A stretch of 64,000 nucleotides of DNA, taken from contig NZ_JACVPO010000002.1 in NCBI RefSeq assembly GCF_018881835.1, positions 62,001 through 126,000 on the forward strand, given 5' to 3'. The notes below the pieces were generated by a model that was given only the letters and a program-made list of their open reading frames with translations, was not told the DNA's origin and ran no database searches. Made by a program: the position numbers and the translations under genes. Origin of the DNA: Polynucleobacter hallstattensis (lineage in GTDB: Bacteria > Pseudomonadota > Gammaproteobacteria > Burkholderiales > Burkholderiaceae). Positions within the stretch are counted from its first letter, which is position 1; each line of letters starts with the position of its first letter. Positions 43,965-54,581 of the stretch are shown one piece after another.

Positions 43965-44783
43965 TTAACTTTGATGCCAAAAAGGCGTGCCAACCAAAGG
44001 CGTGCTAGCTTGGGCGGACTGTTGGGCTTGCATGGTGCCGGAGAGGTAGGCAGTGCGACCAGCACTGACTGACATCGCAAATGCTTTAGCCATAGCCACT
44101 GGATCATCCGCTAGCGCAACAGCCGTGTTGAGTAAGACACCATCAAAACCCCACTCCATCACACTGCACGCATGCGAGGGAAGACCCAAACCAGCATCCA
44201 CCAGAAGCGGAACCTGTAAGCGGTCACGTAAGAGTTTTAGTGCATAAGGATTTAAAGGGCCCTGTCCAGTACCAATTGGAGCAGCCCACGGCATCACTGC
44301 CTGGCATCCCACATCCACTAAGCGTTGGCATAAGATCAGATCTTCAGTGCAATAAGGTAAGACCTTAAAACCATCTTTAATTAAAGTTTCTGCTGTAGAC
44401 ACTAAACGTAAGGTATCGGGTTGCAAGGTATAGTCATCGCCGATGAGCTCTAACTTAATCCAACTAGTCTCAAAAACCTCACGCGCCATCTGCGCTGTTG
44501 CGATGACCTCTTTAGGGCTATGACATCCAGCGGTATTCGGTAAAACTGGCACAGCCATTTTCTTCAAGAGATCCCAAAAGCCGGAATGCGCTTCAGTTGT
44601 AGAAGTGCCTTGCCGACGCAGGCTTACCGTAATCATTCCGGGATTGGATTGCTTCACTGCATTTTCCAATACCTGTGGAGAGGGATAACGCGAGGTTCCT
44701 AGTAATAAGCGACTAGCAAAGATCTCGCCATACAGCACCAATGGATCGGCCATATTTAAAGAGTTTGGTAATGGGGCTGTCAT
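43965..44783 (-). CDS. thiG: thiazole synthase
   Basis: A 272-residue enzyme that forms the thiazole phosphate from deoxyxylulose phosphate, dehydroglycine and the ThiS thiocarboxylate. Family blocks: [43 protein letters not shown] with the residues around the Schiff-base Lys in [52 protein letters not shown]. Its start lies 52 bases after the thiS stop. Order and content match the betaproteobacterial thiamine operon. Confidence 0.95.
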   Translation of the reverse strand: MTAPLPNSLNMADPLVLYGEIFASRLLLGTSRYPSPQVLENAVKQSNPGMITVSLRRQGTSTTEAHSGFWDLLKKMAVPVLPNTAGCHSPKEVIATAQMAREVFETSWIKLELIGDDYTLQPDTLRLVSTAETLIKDGFKVLPYCTEDLILCQRLVDVGCQAVMPWAAPIGTGQGPLNPYALKLLRDRLQVPLLVDAGLGLPSHACSVMEWGFDGVLLNTAVALADDPVAMAKAFAMSVSAGRTAYLSGTMQAQQSAQASTPLVGTPFWHQS

Positions 44784-44835
44784 GTTGATTAATTACTTTT
44801 GTCTAGATATATTTCTGAATGTAATAGTTACTGAA

Positions 44836-45033
44836 TTAACCGCCAGTGACTGGTGCAATGACTTCCATCTCATCGCCCTCACGGAGCACTTCTTCTGCAT
44901 GCTTGGTCTTAGGAACAAATTCATAGTTGATAGCAACGGCAAAGGGTGGTTTGGCATCGATGAGTTGCAGCACATCATCAATCGTGCATTGATCCGGAAC
45001 CTCTTTGGCAACTTGATTCACCATTATGCGCAT
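44836..45033 (-). CDS. thiS: sulfur carrier protein ThiS
   Basis: A 65-residue ubiquitin-like carrier ending in the required Gly-Gly (VIAPVTGG). The terminal Gly is thiocarboxylated and gives its sulfur to ThiG. The internal sequence LLQLIDAKPPFAVAINYEFV-like text (FAVAINYEFVPKTKHAE) is typical. ATG 45033 overlaps the thiO stop by 10 bases; ATG 45024 is an alternative. A longer frame in another phase over this region is a shadow. Confidence 0.93.
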   Translation of the reverse strand: MRIMVNQVAKEVPDQCTIDDVLQLIDAKPPFAVAINYEFVPKTKHAEEVLREGDEMEVIAPVTGG

Positions 45034-46175
45034 GTACTTAGCTCCTGCTCGACAGAAGCTGTCACCTGAAGACCTAAGTCATTAGCTGTGCTACTAGATC
45101 CTGAATCCAATACTTCTAATGCGCAATCCAGAATCGCTGGTGAAATCATGAAGCCATGTCGATAGAGTCCATTGATCATCATGAGTCCAGCTTGGTTTGG
45201 TTTTCGATCAACAGCGATCTCTGGCAGATTATCTTTAAGTGTAGGGCGACATTGTGTTGCCATTTCCAAAATACGCGCTTCAGCAAAGCCGCTATGAACG
45301 GTATAAACCGCACTAAGTAATTCCAGAGCGGAGCGCACACTCATGGGGGAAAGATCTTCAGATTCAATTTCTGTTGCGCCAACAACGTAGACATCATCCT
45401 CTTTAGGGGCGATATAAATTGGATAGCGCGGATGGATTAGGCGAGTAGGGCGAAGCAGCTTTACTTCAGGCGCATAGAGGCGAATTACTTCACCACGCAC
45501 TCCTCGTAAATCTTTAGAGGATCTACTGGCATCCCTCCAAGAATCCTTAGCGCCAAGGCCACGACAATCAATCACCCATTCAAAGCCATTCTTTTGAGTT
45601 CGCAGTAGCTCAGGATCAGCAGCCTGATTCCAGTGACAAGGCACCTTCATCAAAGTCAGCTCAACTAACAAAGCCTCTAGCAATTGACGGTTATCAAGCT
45701 GGCCTTCATTGGGAAGATAGAGGCCTTGGGTAAAGCGTTCAGCAACACCGGGCTCGATTTCTGCAAGAGACTGACTATCTAAATGAATTGGTTTTGACAG
45801 CGCCTGATTGTGATCGCAATTTCTCTCTAGATGGGAGGAAAAACGTTCTGCATCACTAGCATCTTGCCGATGCCATAAGATCAAAGTGCCATCTTGTTGA
45901 AAGAATACCGGCTTCGCTAATTCATTGATGAGTTGCTTCCAGCGTGGCAAGCTATGAACACCCATACGCACGACGTTATCTTCGGTAATAGCAGACTCTG
46001 CTAATGGAGCCAACATAGCAGCCGCAATTCGAGCTGCAGCTAAGTTGCCATCAGAGCCACCTTTCTCAAACAGCTCTACTTGGGCGCCGCGCTTAGCAAG
46101 TGCGACCGCTAGCAGCCGACCCATGAGGCCGGCGCCAACGATGGCGTATTTGCCGTTTGAGAATCCGTGACTCAC
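45024..46175 (-). CDS. thiO: glycine oxidase ThiO
   Basis: A 383-residue FAD-dependent amine oxidase that produces dehydroglycine for thiazole synthesis in aerobes. The Rossmann motif AIVGAGLMGRLLAVALAKRG is at residues 12-31; GVRGEVIRLYAPEV, IYIAPKEDDVYVVGATE and GLYRHGFMISPAI are DAAO/ThiO motifs. It starts with GTG (46173-46175) immediately after the thiC stop codon with no gap, so translation is coupled. It overlaps thiS by 10 bases. Confidence 0.93.
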   Translation of the reverse strand: MSHGFSNGKYAIVGAGLMGRLLAVALAKRGAQVELFEKGGSDGNLAAARIAAAMLAPLAESAITEDNVVRMGVHSLPRWKQLINELAKPVFFQQDGTLILWHRQDASDAERFSSHLERNCDHNQALSKPIHLDSQSLAEIEPGVAERFTQGLYLPNEGQLDNRQLLEALLVELTLMKVPCHWNQAADPELLRTQKNGFEWVIDCRGLGAKDSWRDASRSSKDLRGVRGEVIRLYAPEVKLLRPTRLIHPRYPIYIAPKEDDVYVVGATEIESEDLSPMSVRSALELLSAVYTVHSGFAEARILEMATQCRPTLKDNLPEIAVDRKPNQAGLMMINGLYRHGFMISPAILDCALEVLDSGSSSTANDLGLQVTASVEQELSTCA

Positions 46176-48259
<2,084 letters not shown>

Positions 48260-48335
48260 TTAGATCTTATTTAACCACGAAATGCCTTAAAGCTGGGCGA
48301 TGAAAATCAAGTGCTGAAATCCAATTTGGACGAAT

Positions 48336-49175
48336 TCAGCCCGCTCTGGTATTGCGCAAAATGAAATCCGCAGTCACAAAGGCAGCATCGCTAGTGAATT
48401 CATCGGCCAAAATACGGGCTGCAGCCTCTGAAAGCGAGATTTCAATAAAACCACTCACTTCTCCATCATGATTCGTAGGTACAAAGTGATCCGCGAGTTC
48501 TAGGTCATAAATATAGAGCTGCTCATCATGAAATCCCCGTCCTAGTATCGGGCGGCGCATGTGTATACCACCCACGGGCTCAATTTGATTAGAAATCTGG
48601 GGTGGTACCCCAGCTTCTTCCCATAACTCCCTGCGGGCATTGACCCAAGGGGTTTCATCCGCCCCTATACCGCCTGCAGCGAGGTTATCCAGACGGCCAG
48701 GGTCTGTAGATTTGGTTTCGCTTCGACGCCCAAGCCATAGATTGCCGGCCTTGGTATAGCCATTGATATGAGTTGCCATGCTTCGAAAGCCAAAAGCACG
48801 GAAGGCAGAGCGTTCTAATCGGAAGTATTCATGACCGTTTTGGTCAATCCAAGCAAAATCCTCATTCCTCCAGCCCAGAATTAGCCCGCCTTGACGCATC
48901 CGATCGGCCATTATCGAAAGACTCTCGGAGAGAGCCAAGGGCCTTGCATGATGAATTGTTAGGCGATCGTGGCCAATCTCGATATAAGGGATCGAGTTTG
49001 CGCCCAAAGATTCTTGTAAATAGCTCGTGAAATCAGGATCCAAGTGCCCAATAAGCTGTCCAGCGGTATAGCCGCCCAAGAAATGGATGGGTAAGTAATC
49101 TGGCGGAGCTGGCCTTGCCGTATTTTGGAGCATTTCCTCTAAGGCGGCGATGGTGCTAGTTGTGAGCTTTTGCAT
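48336..49175 (-). CDS. Nudix hydrolase with N-terminal DUF4743-type domain
   Basis: A 279-residue protein. The Nudix box spans about residues 167-189: GGIGADE followed by PWVNARRELWEEAGV, fitting GX5EX7REUXEEXGU. The N-terminal half (about 1-130, containing DYLPIHFLGGYTAGQL) is the DUF4743-like domain found in plant and proteobacterial thiamine-related Nudix enzymes such as Tnr3/TPK-associated proteins. The riboswitch-thiC operon lies directly downstream, so clean-up of damaged thiamine diphosphate is a plausible role, but this is inference. A promoter is visible upstream. Confidence 0.82.
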   Translation of the reverse strand: MQKLTTSTIAALEEMLQNTARPAPPDYLPIHFLGGYTAGQLIGHLDPDFTSYLQESLGANSIPYIEIGHDRLTIHHARPLALSESLSIMADRMRQGGLILGWRNEDFAWIDQNGHEYFRLERSAFRAFGFRSMATHINGYTKAGNLWLGRRSETKSTDPGRLDNLAAGGIGADETPWVNARRELWEEAGVPPQISNQIEPVGGIHMRRPILGRGFHDEQLYIYDLELADHFVPTNHDGEVSGFIEISLSEAAARILADEFTSDAAFVTADFILRNTRAG

Positions 49176-49219
49176 GCTCTAAGTGTAAGAGATATTAAAA
49201 ATATCAAAAAATTGCTCTG

Positions 49220-49248
49220 AATATTTATCAATGAATTTAAATTGTCAA
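49220..49248 (-). promoter_or_regulatory. candidate promoter of the Nudix gene
   Basis: A perfect TTGACA on the minus strand (plus 49243-49248) is followed after 17 bases by AATATT (plus 49220-49225, 4/6 match). The start codon is some 45 bases downstream. Confidence 0.4.
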
Positions 49249-49348
49249 CAACTGTTTACATACATTTTTTCTTGGAGGTGGATGCTCATAAATTAAGCAA
49301 GCTAGGTCACTCTATACAAATCTGCGACTTACGAAAACTTTTGGGTAT

Positions 49349-49371
49349 TTATCCACACAAGCTGTGGATAA
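49349..49371. repeat. inverted pair of perfect DnaA boxes
   Basis: TTATCCACA and TGTGGATAA, separated by CAAGC, are two exact DnaA-box sequences facing each other. They lie 15 bases downstream of the tRNA-Arg 3' end. A third box with one mismatch, TTATCCACT, is at 49513-49521. No T run follows the palindrome, so it is not a normal terminator. Confidence 0.75.
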
Positions 49372-49386
49372 GTTCTGATTGAGAAG

Positions 49387-49461
49387 TGGTCCCGCCGACA
49401 GGAATCGAACCTGTATCCCACGCTTAGGAGGCATGTGCACTATCCATTGTGCTACGGCAAG
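49387..49461 (-). tRNA. tRNA-Arg (anticodon CCU)
   Basis: On the minus strand the acceptor is CTTGCCG/CGGCGGG, paired at all seven positions but with T-G pairs at positions 2 and 3. The D stem is GCAC/GTGC, the anticodon loop CTCCTAA, the T arm ACAGGTTCGATTCCTGT, and CCA is encoded (49387-49389). Confidence 0.93.
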
Positions 49462-49523
49462 ATTGAAAAAAAAGTAAAACGTTGTATAAAAAAGATGATA
49501 GGACAACTTTCATTATCCACTGA

Positions 49524-49658
49524 TTACCAACCACACAGTGCCCACACTTGATTGGTAATTGCGACCGTTAACTCTGGTGCAAAGTATGCGGAGAAAATAA
49601 TTCCCAATACTGCTGTTGCTAGAGCGTATGAAACGAGGCGCAAAATAGAGATGTTCAT
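49524..49658 (-). CDS. unlisted 44-residue membrane protein
   Basis: A short frame from ATG 49658 to TAA 49524-49526 codes for a protein beginning MNISILRLVSYALATAVLG and ending NQVWALCGW. It has one hydrophobic segment of about 22 residues, and a Trp/Cys-rich end. It starts 9 bases after the MFS transporter stop, in the same direction, and the tRNA-Arg gene follows. No ribosome binding site is visible, but the reading frame fills the gap and the residue composition is that of a membrane peptide. Its function is unknown. Confidence 0.5.
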   Translation of the reverse strand: MNISILRLVSYALATAVLGIIFSAYFAPELTVAITNQVWALCGW

Positions 49659-49666
49659 TAAAAAAA

Positions 49667-50902
49667 TTAAGCAGTAGCAGGGCGATGAATTGCTCGCTCT
49701 TTCACTGGCAGATTAATTAAGAATGCAAACACACCTAAGGCAATTGCAATGTTCCAAACGATCAGATAAGAGCCGGTGCGATCAAACAGGTAGCCGCCAA
49801 AATAAGCTCCGCAGAAGCTGCCAAGCTGATGGGAGAAGAAAACCAAACCAGAGAGCATAGAGAGGTACTTCACGCCAAAAATTTGTGCAACGATTGCATT
49901 GGTTAATGGGATGGTAGATAGCCACAAGAAACCCATAATCGCTGCAAAGATATAGGTAGTAGTTGGACTCAGAGGCAGATAAACAAAAGCGATGATCGCT
50001 ATAGATCTGCTGATATAGATGCTTGATAAGAGGTAGCGCTTTGGAAAGCGTTGTCCTAATATTCCGGCGGCATAGGTTCCAAAAATATTAAATAGCCCGA
50101 TTAATGCAAGGGCGGTAGTTGCTACATAAGGCGCGCCAACATCAGGATACATCTTAGATAAATCTTTTAGATATGGTGCTAAGTGAACCGCAATAAATAC
50201 GACCTGAAAACCGCAAACAAAATAACCCAAAGTGAGTAATCTAAAACTGGGGTTAGCTATCGCTTCGCTTAAGGCTTCTTTAATAGTTTGATTGCTACCT
50301 TGCTGCATATTCACGGCATTGGGTTCACGCAACATCAATGCAATCGGAATCATGAGACTTGCCATGATTGCCAATGCGAGTAGCGCATCATTGGCACCAA
50401 AGTTTGATAGCAAACCTTGCTCAACTGGAATCATTAGAAATTGTCCGAATGATCCAGCCGCTGCTGTGATGCCCATAGCCCATACTCTTTTTTCAGGAGC
50501 AACGTTACGACCTAAGATGCCATACACCACGCTATAGGTGGTTGCAGTTTGCGCAAGACCGATTAGCAATCCGCCTGCAAATGCAAAACTTAAAGCATCG
50601 GTAGAGATAGCCATACCGGCTAAACCCAATGCGTAAAGTGCGCCCCCGGCAATCATAATTTTGAGTGCACCGTAACGATCAGCCAACGCTCCAGTAATAG
50701 GTTGAACTGCGCCCCAAATTAAATTTTGTAATGCGATAGTTAAAGCAAAGGTCTCACGCCCCCAACCATTGGCAGAGGTAATGGGTAGGTTAAAGAGTCC
50801 AAACCCATGACGTATGCCCATCGAAAAGGTCACCATCAGACCGCCAAAGATCAGTAGGTTCCTTAGCGTGAGGGTGTTAGATAGGCTAGATTGCGGTGTC
50901 AT
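49667..50902 (-). CDS. major facilitator superfamily transporter
   Basis: A 411-residue inner-membrane carrier with about 12 hydrophobic segments. ALADRYGALKIMIAGGALYALG is the loop 2-3 MFS signature (DRxG), and the second half repeats it at ILGQRFPKRYLL. It resembles the oxalate/formate or monocarboxylate group. It overlaps the MDR oxidoreductase gene by 4 bases, so the pair are co-transcribed; a small carbonyl or acid substrate is possible. The carrier direction and substrate cannot be read from sequence. Confidence 0.87.
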   Translation of the reverse strand: MTPQSSLSNTLTLRNLLIFGGLMVTFSMGIRHGFGLFNLPITSANGWGRETFALTIALQNLIWGAVQPITGALADRYGALKIMIAGGALYALGLAGMAISTDALSFAFAGGLLIGLAQTATTYSVVYGILGRNVAPEKRVWAMGITAAAGSFGQFLMIPVEQGLLSNFGANDALLALAIMASLMIPIALMLREPNAVNMQQGSNQTIKEALSEAIANPSFRLLTLGYFVCGFQVVFIAVHLAPYLKDLSKMYPDVGAPYVATTALALIGLFNIFGTYAAGILGQRFPKRYLLSSIYISRSIAIIAFVYLPLSPTTTYIFAAIMGFLWLSTIPLTNAIVAQIFGVKYLSMLSGLVFFSHQLGSFCGAYFGGYLFDRTGSYLIVWNIAIALGVFAFLINLPVKERAIHRPATA

Positions 50903-51918
50903 GGATGTTTTCTCGGAATGTCCAGTACTGAGGATAGCTTGATTATTTGTTTACCCAAACACCTGCCCTCAAATAGATCAATGAAGGTCTGAGGTGCGTT
51001 TTGAAGGCCCTCAGTGATTTTTTCATGTACCTGGATCTTTCCTTCTACTATGAGGTCTATTAGTTGCTTTTGGATCTCCCGCCATCGAGAGACATGATCA
51101 GAGACGATAAATCCCTGAATCAACATGCGTTTAGCTAGTAAGGTGCGCAGATTGATGCTGTGGAACTGCTCTTCAAGACCTTCGGCAATCAGTCCGCATA
51201 TGGCCATGCGGGAGAAGGGGTTCATTTGAGGAATCAGGTCATCAAATAAAGTACCCCCAACATTCTCAAACACCCCGTCGATACCATTGGGAGCAGTTTT
51301 ATTTAAATTGCTGGGCCAACTACTGTGCTTATAAGGCAGGCAGTGATCAAAATTCAATACATCTTGCACATAAGCGCATTTTTCCTCAGAACTTGTAACT
51401 CCTATGACATTGGCGCCTTGTAGTTTGGCGAGTTGGCCAGCAACACTCCCTACGGATCCTGCGGCAGAGGTAATCAGTATGGTTTCACCGGCTTGGGGCT
51501 TACAAATATCCATCATTCCAATCCAGGCAGTGATTCCAGGCATTCCTGCGGCTCCAAGTAGCCAGGTTTCAGAAAAAGGGGTATGAGGGATAAGTTTGAT
51601 CGCACTGGAATTCATGACGGCATGAGTTTGCCATCCCAGCATGCCGATGACTTTATCTCCCACCTTAAATTGATCAGACTGGGAATCGATCACGACTCCA
51701 ATGCCTTCACCCATAACGACTCCACCAAGCGCGATAGCGGGTGCATATGATTTGCGCTCGCTCATTCTGCCGCGCACATAGGGATCCAGCGAAAGCCATT
51801 GATTTAAAACGAGGACTTGGCCGTTCTTCAATGGCTCTATATCAGCGTCAATGCATTGAAAGTTATCTTGTGTTACGGTTTGATTTGGCCTGTTACGCAG
51901 AATAATTTGAGTATTCAT
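50899..51918 (-). CDS. NADP-dependent MDR-family oxidoreductase (YncB/CurA-like)
   Basis: A 339-residue zinc-free medium-chain reductase. The N-terminal block SLDPYVRGRMSERKSY, the nucleotide motif ITSAAGSVGSVAGQLAKLQG and the C-terminal MLIQGFIVSDHVSRWREI are typical of leukotriene-B4 dehydrogenase/curcumin reductase-like enzymes, which reduce alpha,beta-unsaturated carbonyls. The gene precedes and overlaps the MFS gene. It is divergent from the succinate-semialdehyde dehydrogenase gene. Confidence 0.9.
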   Translation of the reverse strand: MNTQIILRNRPNQTVTQDNFQCIDADIEPLKNGQVLVLNQWLSLDPYVRGRMSERKSYAPAIALGGVVMGEGIGVVIDSQSDQFKVGDKVIGMLGWQTHAVMNSSAIKLIPHTPFSETWLLGAAGMPGITAWIGMMDICKPQAGETILITSAAGSVGSVAGQLAKLQGANVIGVTSSEEKCAYVQDVLNFDHCLPYKHSSWPSNLNKTAPNGIDGVFENVGGTLFDDLIPQMNPFSRMAICGLIAEGLEEQFHSINLRTLLAKRMLIQGFIVSDHVSRWREIQKQLIDLIVEGKIQVHEKITEGLQNAPQTFIDLFEGRCLGKQIIKLSSVLDIPRKHP

Positions 51919-52066
51919 TTTTTATTGCAAAATTCTCTCCGTATCCAATAATCAATACCTTGGCATAGCATGAGTTGCCTAGGGTTTTTACTGATAATTA
52001 GGGTCTCAACCTTTTTAAATTAATGAGCAATTTTGCCACTTACAAGATTCTTTGGAGTATTTATTT

Positions 52067-53548
52067 ATGTCAGCAGTAAATCTTATTAGTTCGTTATTGA
52101 AAGATAAAAATCTCCTGAAGGGTGATGCATTTATCGGCGGTAAATGGCTTCAAGCTAAATCAGGCAAAGTATTCTCAGTAAACAACCCCGCAACTGGTGA
52201 AGTAATAGCTCAGGTTCCCAATCTTGATGTTGCTGATGCGCTAGCTGCTGTTGCATCAGCTGAAAGTGCGTTTGCCTTATGGCGGACAAAAACTGGCAAG
52301 GAGCGTGCTGCAGTTTTGCGTAAGTGGTTTGACTTGATTACAGAGCACACCGAAGATCTTGGAATCATCATGTCTTTGGAGCAGGGCAAGCCTTTGGCCG
52401 AAGCTAAGGGCGAGATTCATTATGGATCTTCTTTTATTGAGTGGTTTGCCGAAGAAGCAAAGCGGGTAACCGGCGCTATTCCTAGTTCAACTTGGGAAGA
52501 CAAGCGTCTGATGGTTCTCAAGCAACCAATTGGAGTATGTGTTGCGATTACTCCTTGGAACTTCCCTAGTGCCATGATTACTAGAAAAGTATCTCCAGCA
52601 CTGGCCGCAGGTTGCTCCATTGTCATCAAGCCTGCCGAACAAACACCGTTGTCAGCATTGGCATTGGCTGAACTCGCTTCGCGTGCAGGTGTCCCTGATG
52701 GTGTGATCAATATTTTGACTGCGGATGCTAATAATTCCATTGCAATCGGTAAAGCACTTTGTGATTCTCAAGTGGTTAAGCATCTTTCGTTCACCGGGTC
52801 TACCGAGGTTGGAAAGTTACTGATGATGCAGTGCGCTCCAACAGTGAAAAAGATTGCCCTTGAGCTAGGTGGTCATGCGCCATTTATCGTCTTTGAAGAC
52901 GCCAACATTGACAATGCGGTTGCTGGTGCTATGTTTGCTAAGTACCGTAATGCTGGCCAAGCTTGTGTTGCAGCCAACCGCTTTTATGTCCATAAAAAAG
53001 TTCACGATGAATTTGTGGAAAAATTTGCTGCTGCTACAAAAGGACTCAAAGTGGGCCATGGTTTAGAGCCTGGCGTTACTCAAGGACCATTGATTGATGA
53101 TCAGGCACTGGCTAAGGTCCAGAGGCATATTGCTGATGCAGTTTCTAAGGGAGCGACCTTGGTTACCGGTGGCAAGTCTTCTGAGCGTGGCGGTACTCTC
53201 TTTGAGCCTACCATTTTGGCTAATGTAAACAATTCCATGCAAGTGGTAATTGAAGAAACATTTGGACCAGTTGCCCCGGTCATTCCTTTTGAGTCTGATG
53301 AGGAGGTTGTCAAGCTGGCAAATAACAGTCAATTTGGATTAGCTTCTTATTTCTACAGCCGTGATATTGGTCGGATCTGGAAGGTTGCTGAAGCTCTGGA
53401 GTTTGGCATGGTCGGTGTCAATACTGGCCTCTTTTCTAACGAGGTTGCTCCATTTGGTGGGGTCAAGCAATCTGGTCTAGGTAGAGAGGGCAGCTCTTGG
53501 GGTATCGATGAATACCTCGAGATGAAGTATGTCTGCGTAGGCCTATAA
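52067..53548 (+). CDS. gabD: NAD(P)-dependent succinate-semialdehyde dehydrogenase
   Basis: A 493-residue aldehyde dehydrogenase. The fold motifs are AITPWNFPSAMITRKVSPAL (cofactor site), FTGSTEVGKLLM, IALELGGHAPFIVFEDAN with the general-base Glu, and NAGQACVAANRF with the catalytic Cys; the C-terminal ETFGPVAPVIPF and GLGREGSSWGIDEYLEMKY match GabD closely. ATG 52067 follows GGAGT. It oxidises succinate semialdehyde to succinate, or a related semialdehyde. A Bug receptor gene follows after 25 bases. Confidence 0.9.
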   Translation: MSAVNLISSLLKDKNLLKGDAFIGGKWLQAKSGKVFSVNNPATGEVIAQVPNLDVADALAAVASAESAFALWRTKTGKERAAVLRKWFDLITEHTEDLGIIMSLEQGKPLAEAKGEIHYGSSFIEWFAEEAKRVTGAIPSSTWEDKRLMVLKQPIGVCVAITPWNFPSAMITRKVSPALAAGCSIVIKPAEQTPLSALALAELASRAGVPDGVINILTADANNSIAIGKALCDSQVVKHLSFTGSTEVGKLLMMQCAPTVKKIALELGGHAPFIVFEDANIDNAVAGAMFAKYRNAGQACVAANRFYVHKKVHDEFVEKFAAATKGLKVGHGLEPGVTQGPLIDDQALAKVQRHIADAVSKGATLVTGGKSSERGGTLFEPTILANVNNSMQVVIEETFGPVAPVIPFESDEEVVKLANNSQFGLASYFYSRDIGRIWKVAEALEFGMVGVNTGLFSNEVAPFGGVKQSGLGREGSSWGIDEYLEMKYVCVGL

Positions 53549-53573
53549 AAAAATAGATGGAGGAGACAAATTA

Positions 53574-54581
53574 ATGCATTCCAAGAAAAAACAAAAAATC
53601 AGAATTTTATTAGGCTGTTTATTTGCTGCAGTCTCGCTGTTTAGTCAGAGCGCATCTGGCCAGTCAGCGACTACTGAAGAGGCATGGCCTAATAGACCAA
53701 TTTCAATGATCATTCCATTTCCGCCAGGTGGAGTTGCCACAGTTGTTGGCAGACCTATTGCTGATGGCATGGCTAAAAATCTTGAAAAGCCGATCATCAT
53801 GGAAAACAAACCTGGTGCAGGTGGCGGAATCGGTAACGCCTATGTAGCAAAAGCAAAGCCTGATGGGTATAACGTATTGTTTGCGATGTCCTCTGTTTCA
53901 ACGATTCCTGAGACAGACAAGATCGCCGGCAAAACGGCTTCGTACACAACTAACCAACTCAGACCGATTGGCCGCATTACTTCCGATCCATTGGTAATTG
54001 TTGTGAAGAGTGATGCACCATGGAAAACCATGACTGAGTTTGTTGCTGATGCCAAAAAGTATCCTGGTAAATACAATTTCAGCTCTTCTGGTAACTACGG
54101 AACTATGCAGTTACCAATGGAGATGCTTAAAACGAATCAGAACATTTTCGTTGTTCATATTCCCTATGGCGGTGCCGGCCCTGCTGTGTTGGCAGTACTC
54201 AGTGGAGAGGTTGATATTGTTGCAAGCGGCCCATCCACAGTAGTTCAAAACGTCAAGGCTGGAAAGCTCAGAGCTTTAGCTCATACCGGAGCAGGCAGGA
54301 TGGCTGCGCTACCAGACGTTCCATCTCTGAAAGAGCTTGGAATACCCGTTGAATACAATCAATGGACTGGAATTTTTGTACCGAAGAGTACGCCTGAGCC
54401 CATTGTCAAAAAGTATCGTGATGCATTGAGGGTTGCCGTTAACGATAATTCTATTCGCTCAACTATTGGCAATGCAGGTAGTCCAATCGACTATCTTGAC
54501 GAACCTGAATTCCAAGTCTTTTGGGATAAGGACATTGCCAAGATGAATGAAGTTGTTAGAAAAATTGGTAAGCTCGATTAG
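53574..54581 (+). CDS. Bug-family (TctC-type) periplasmic solute receptor with altered N-terminal motif
   Basis: A 335-residue secreted receptor; the signal peptide ends at about SASGQSATT. GGAGGAG precedes the ATG. Family blocks are present (MENKPGAGGGIGNAYVAK, FSSSGNYGTMQLPMEML, HIPYGGAGPAVLAVLSGE). However, the first block reads IIPFPPGGVATVVGRP, with Val in the position where most members have the conserved Asp (GGxxD). This may change or weaken carboxylate binding. It is co-directional with gabD, so it may bind a precursor of the semialdehyde. Its stop shares bases with the convergent CoA transferase stop. Confidence 0.87.
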   Translation: MHSKKKQKIRILLGCLFAAVSLFSQSASGQSATTEEAWPNRPISMIIPFPPGGVATVVGRPIADGMAKNLEKPIIMENKPGAGGGIGNAYVAKAKPDGYNVLFAMSSVSTIPETDKIAGKTASYTTNQLRPIGRITSDPLVIVVKSDAPWKTMTEFVADAKKYPGKYNFSSSGNYGTMQLPMEMLKTNQNIFVVHIPYGGAGPAVLAVLSGEVDIVASGPSTVVQNVKAGKLRALAHTGAGRMAALPDVPSLKELGIPVEYNQWTGIFVPKSTPEPIVKKYRDALRVAVNDNSIRSTIGNAGSPIDYLDEPEFQVFWDKDIAKMNEVVRKIGKLD

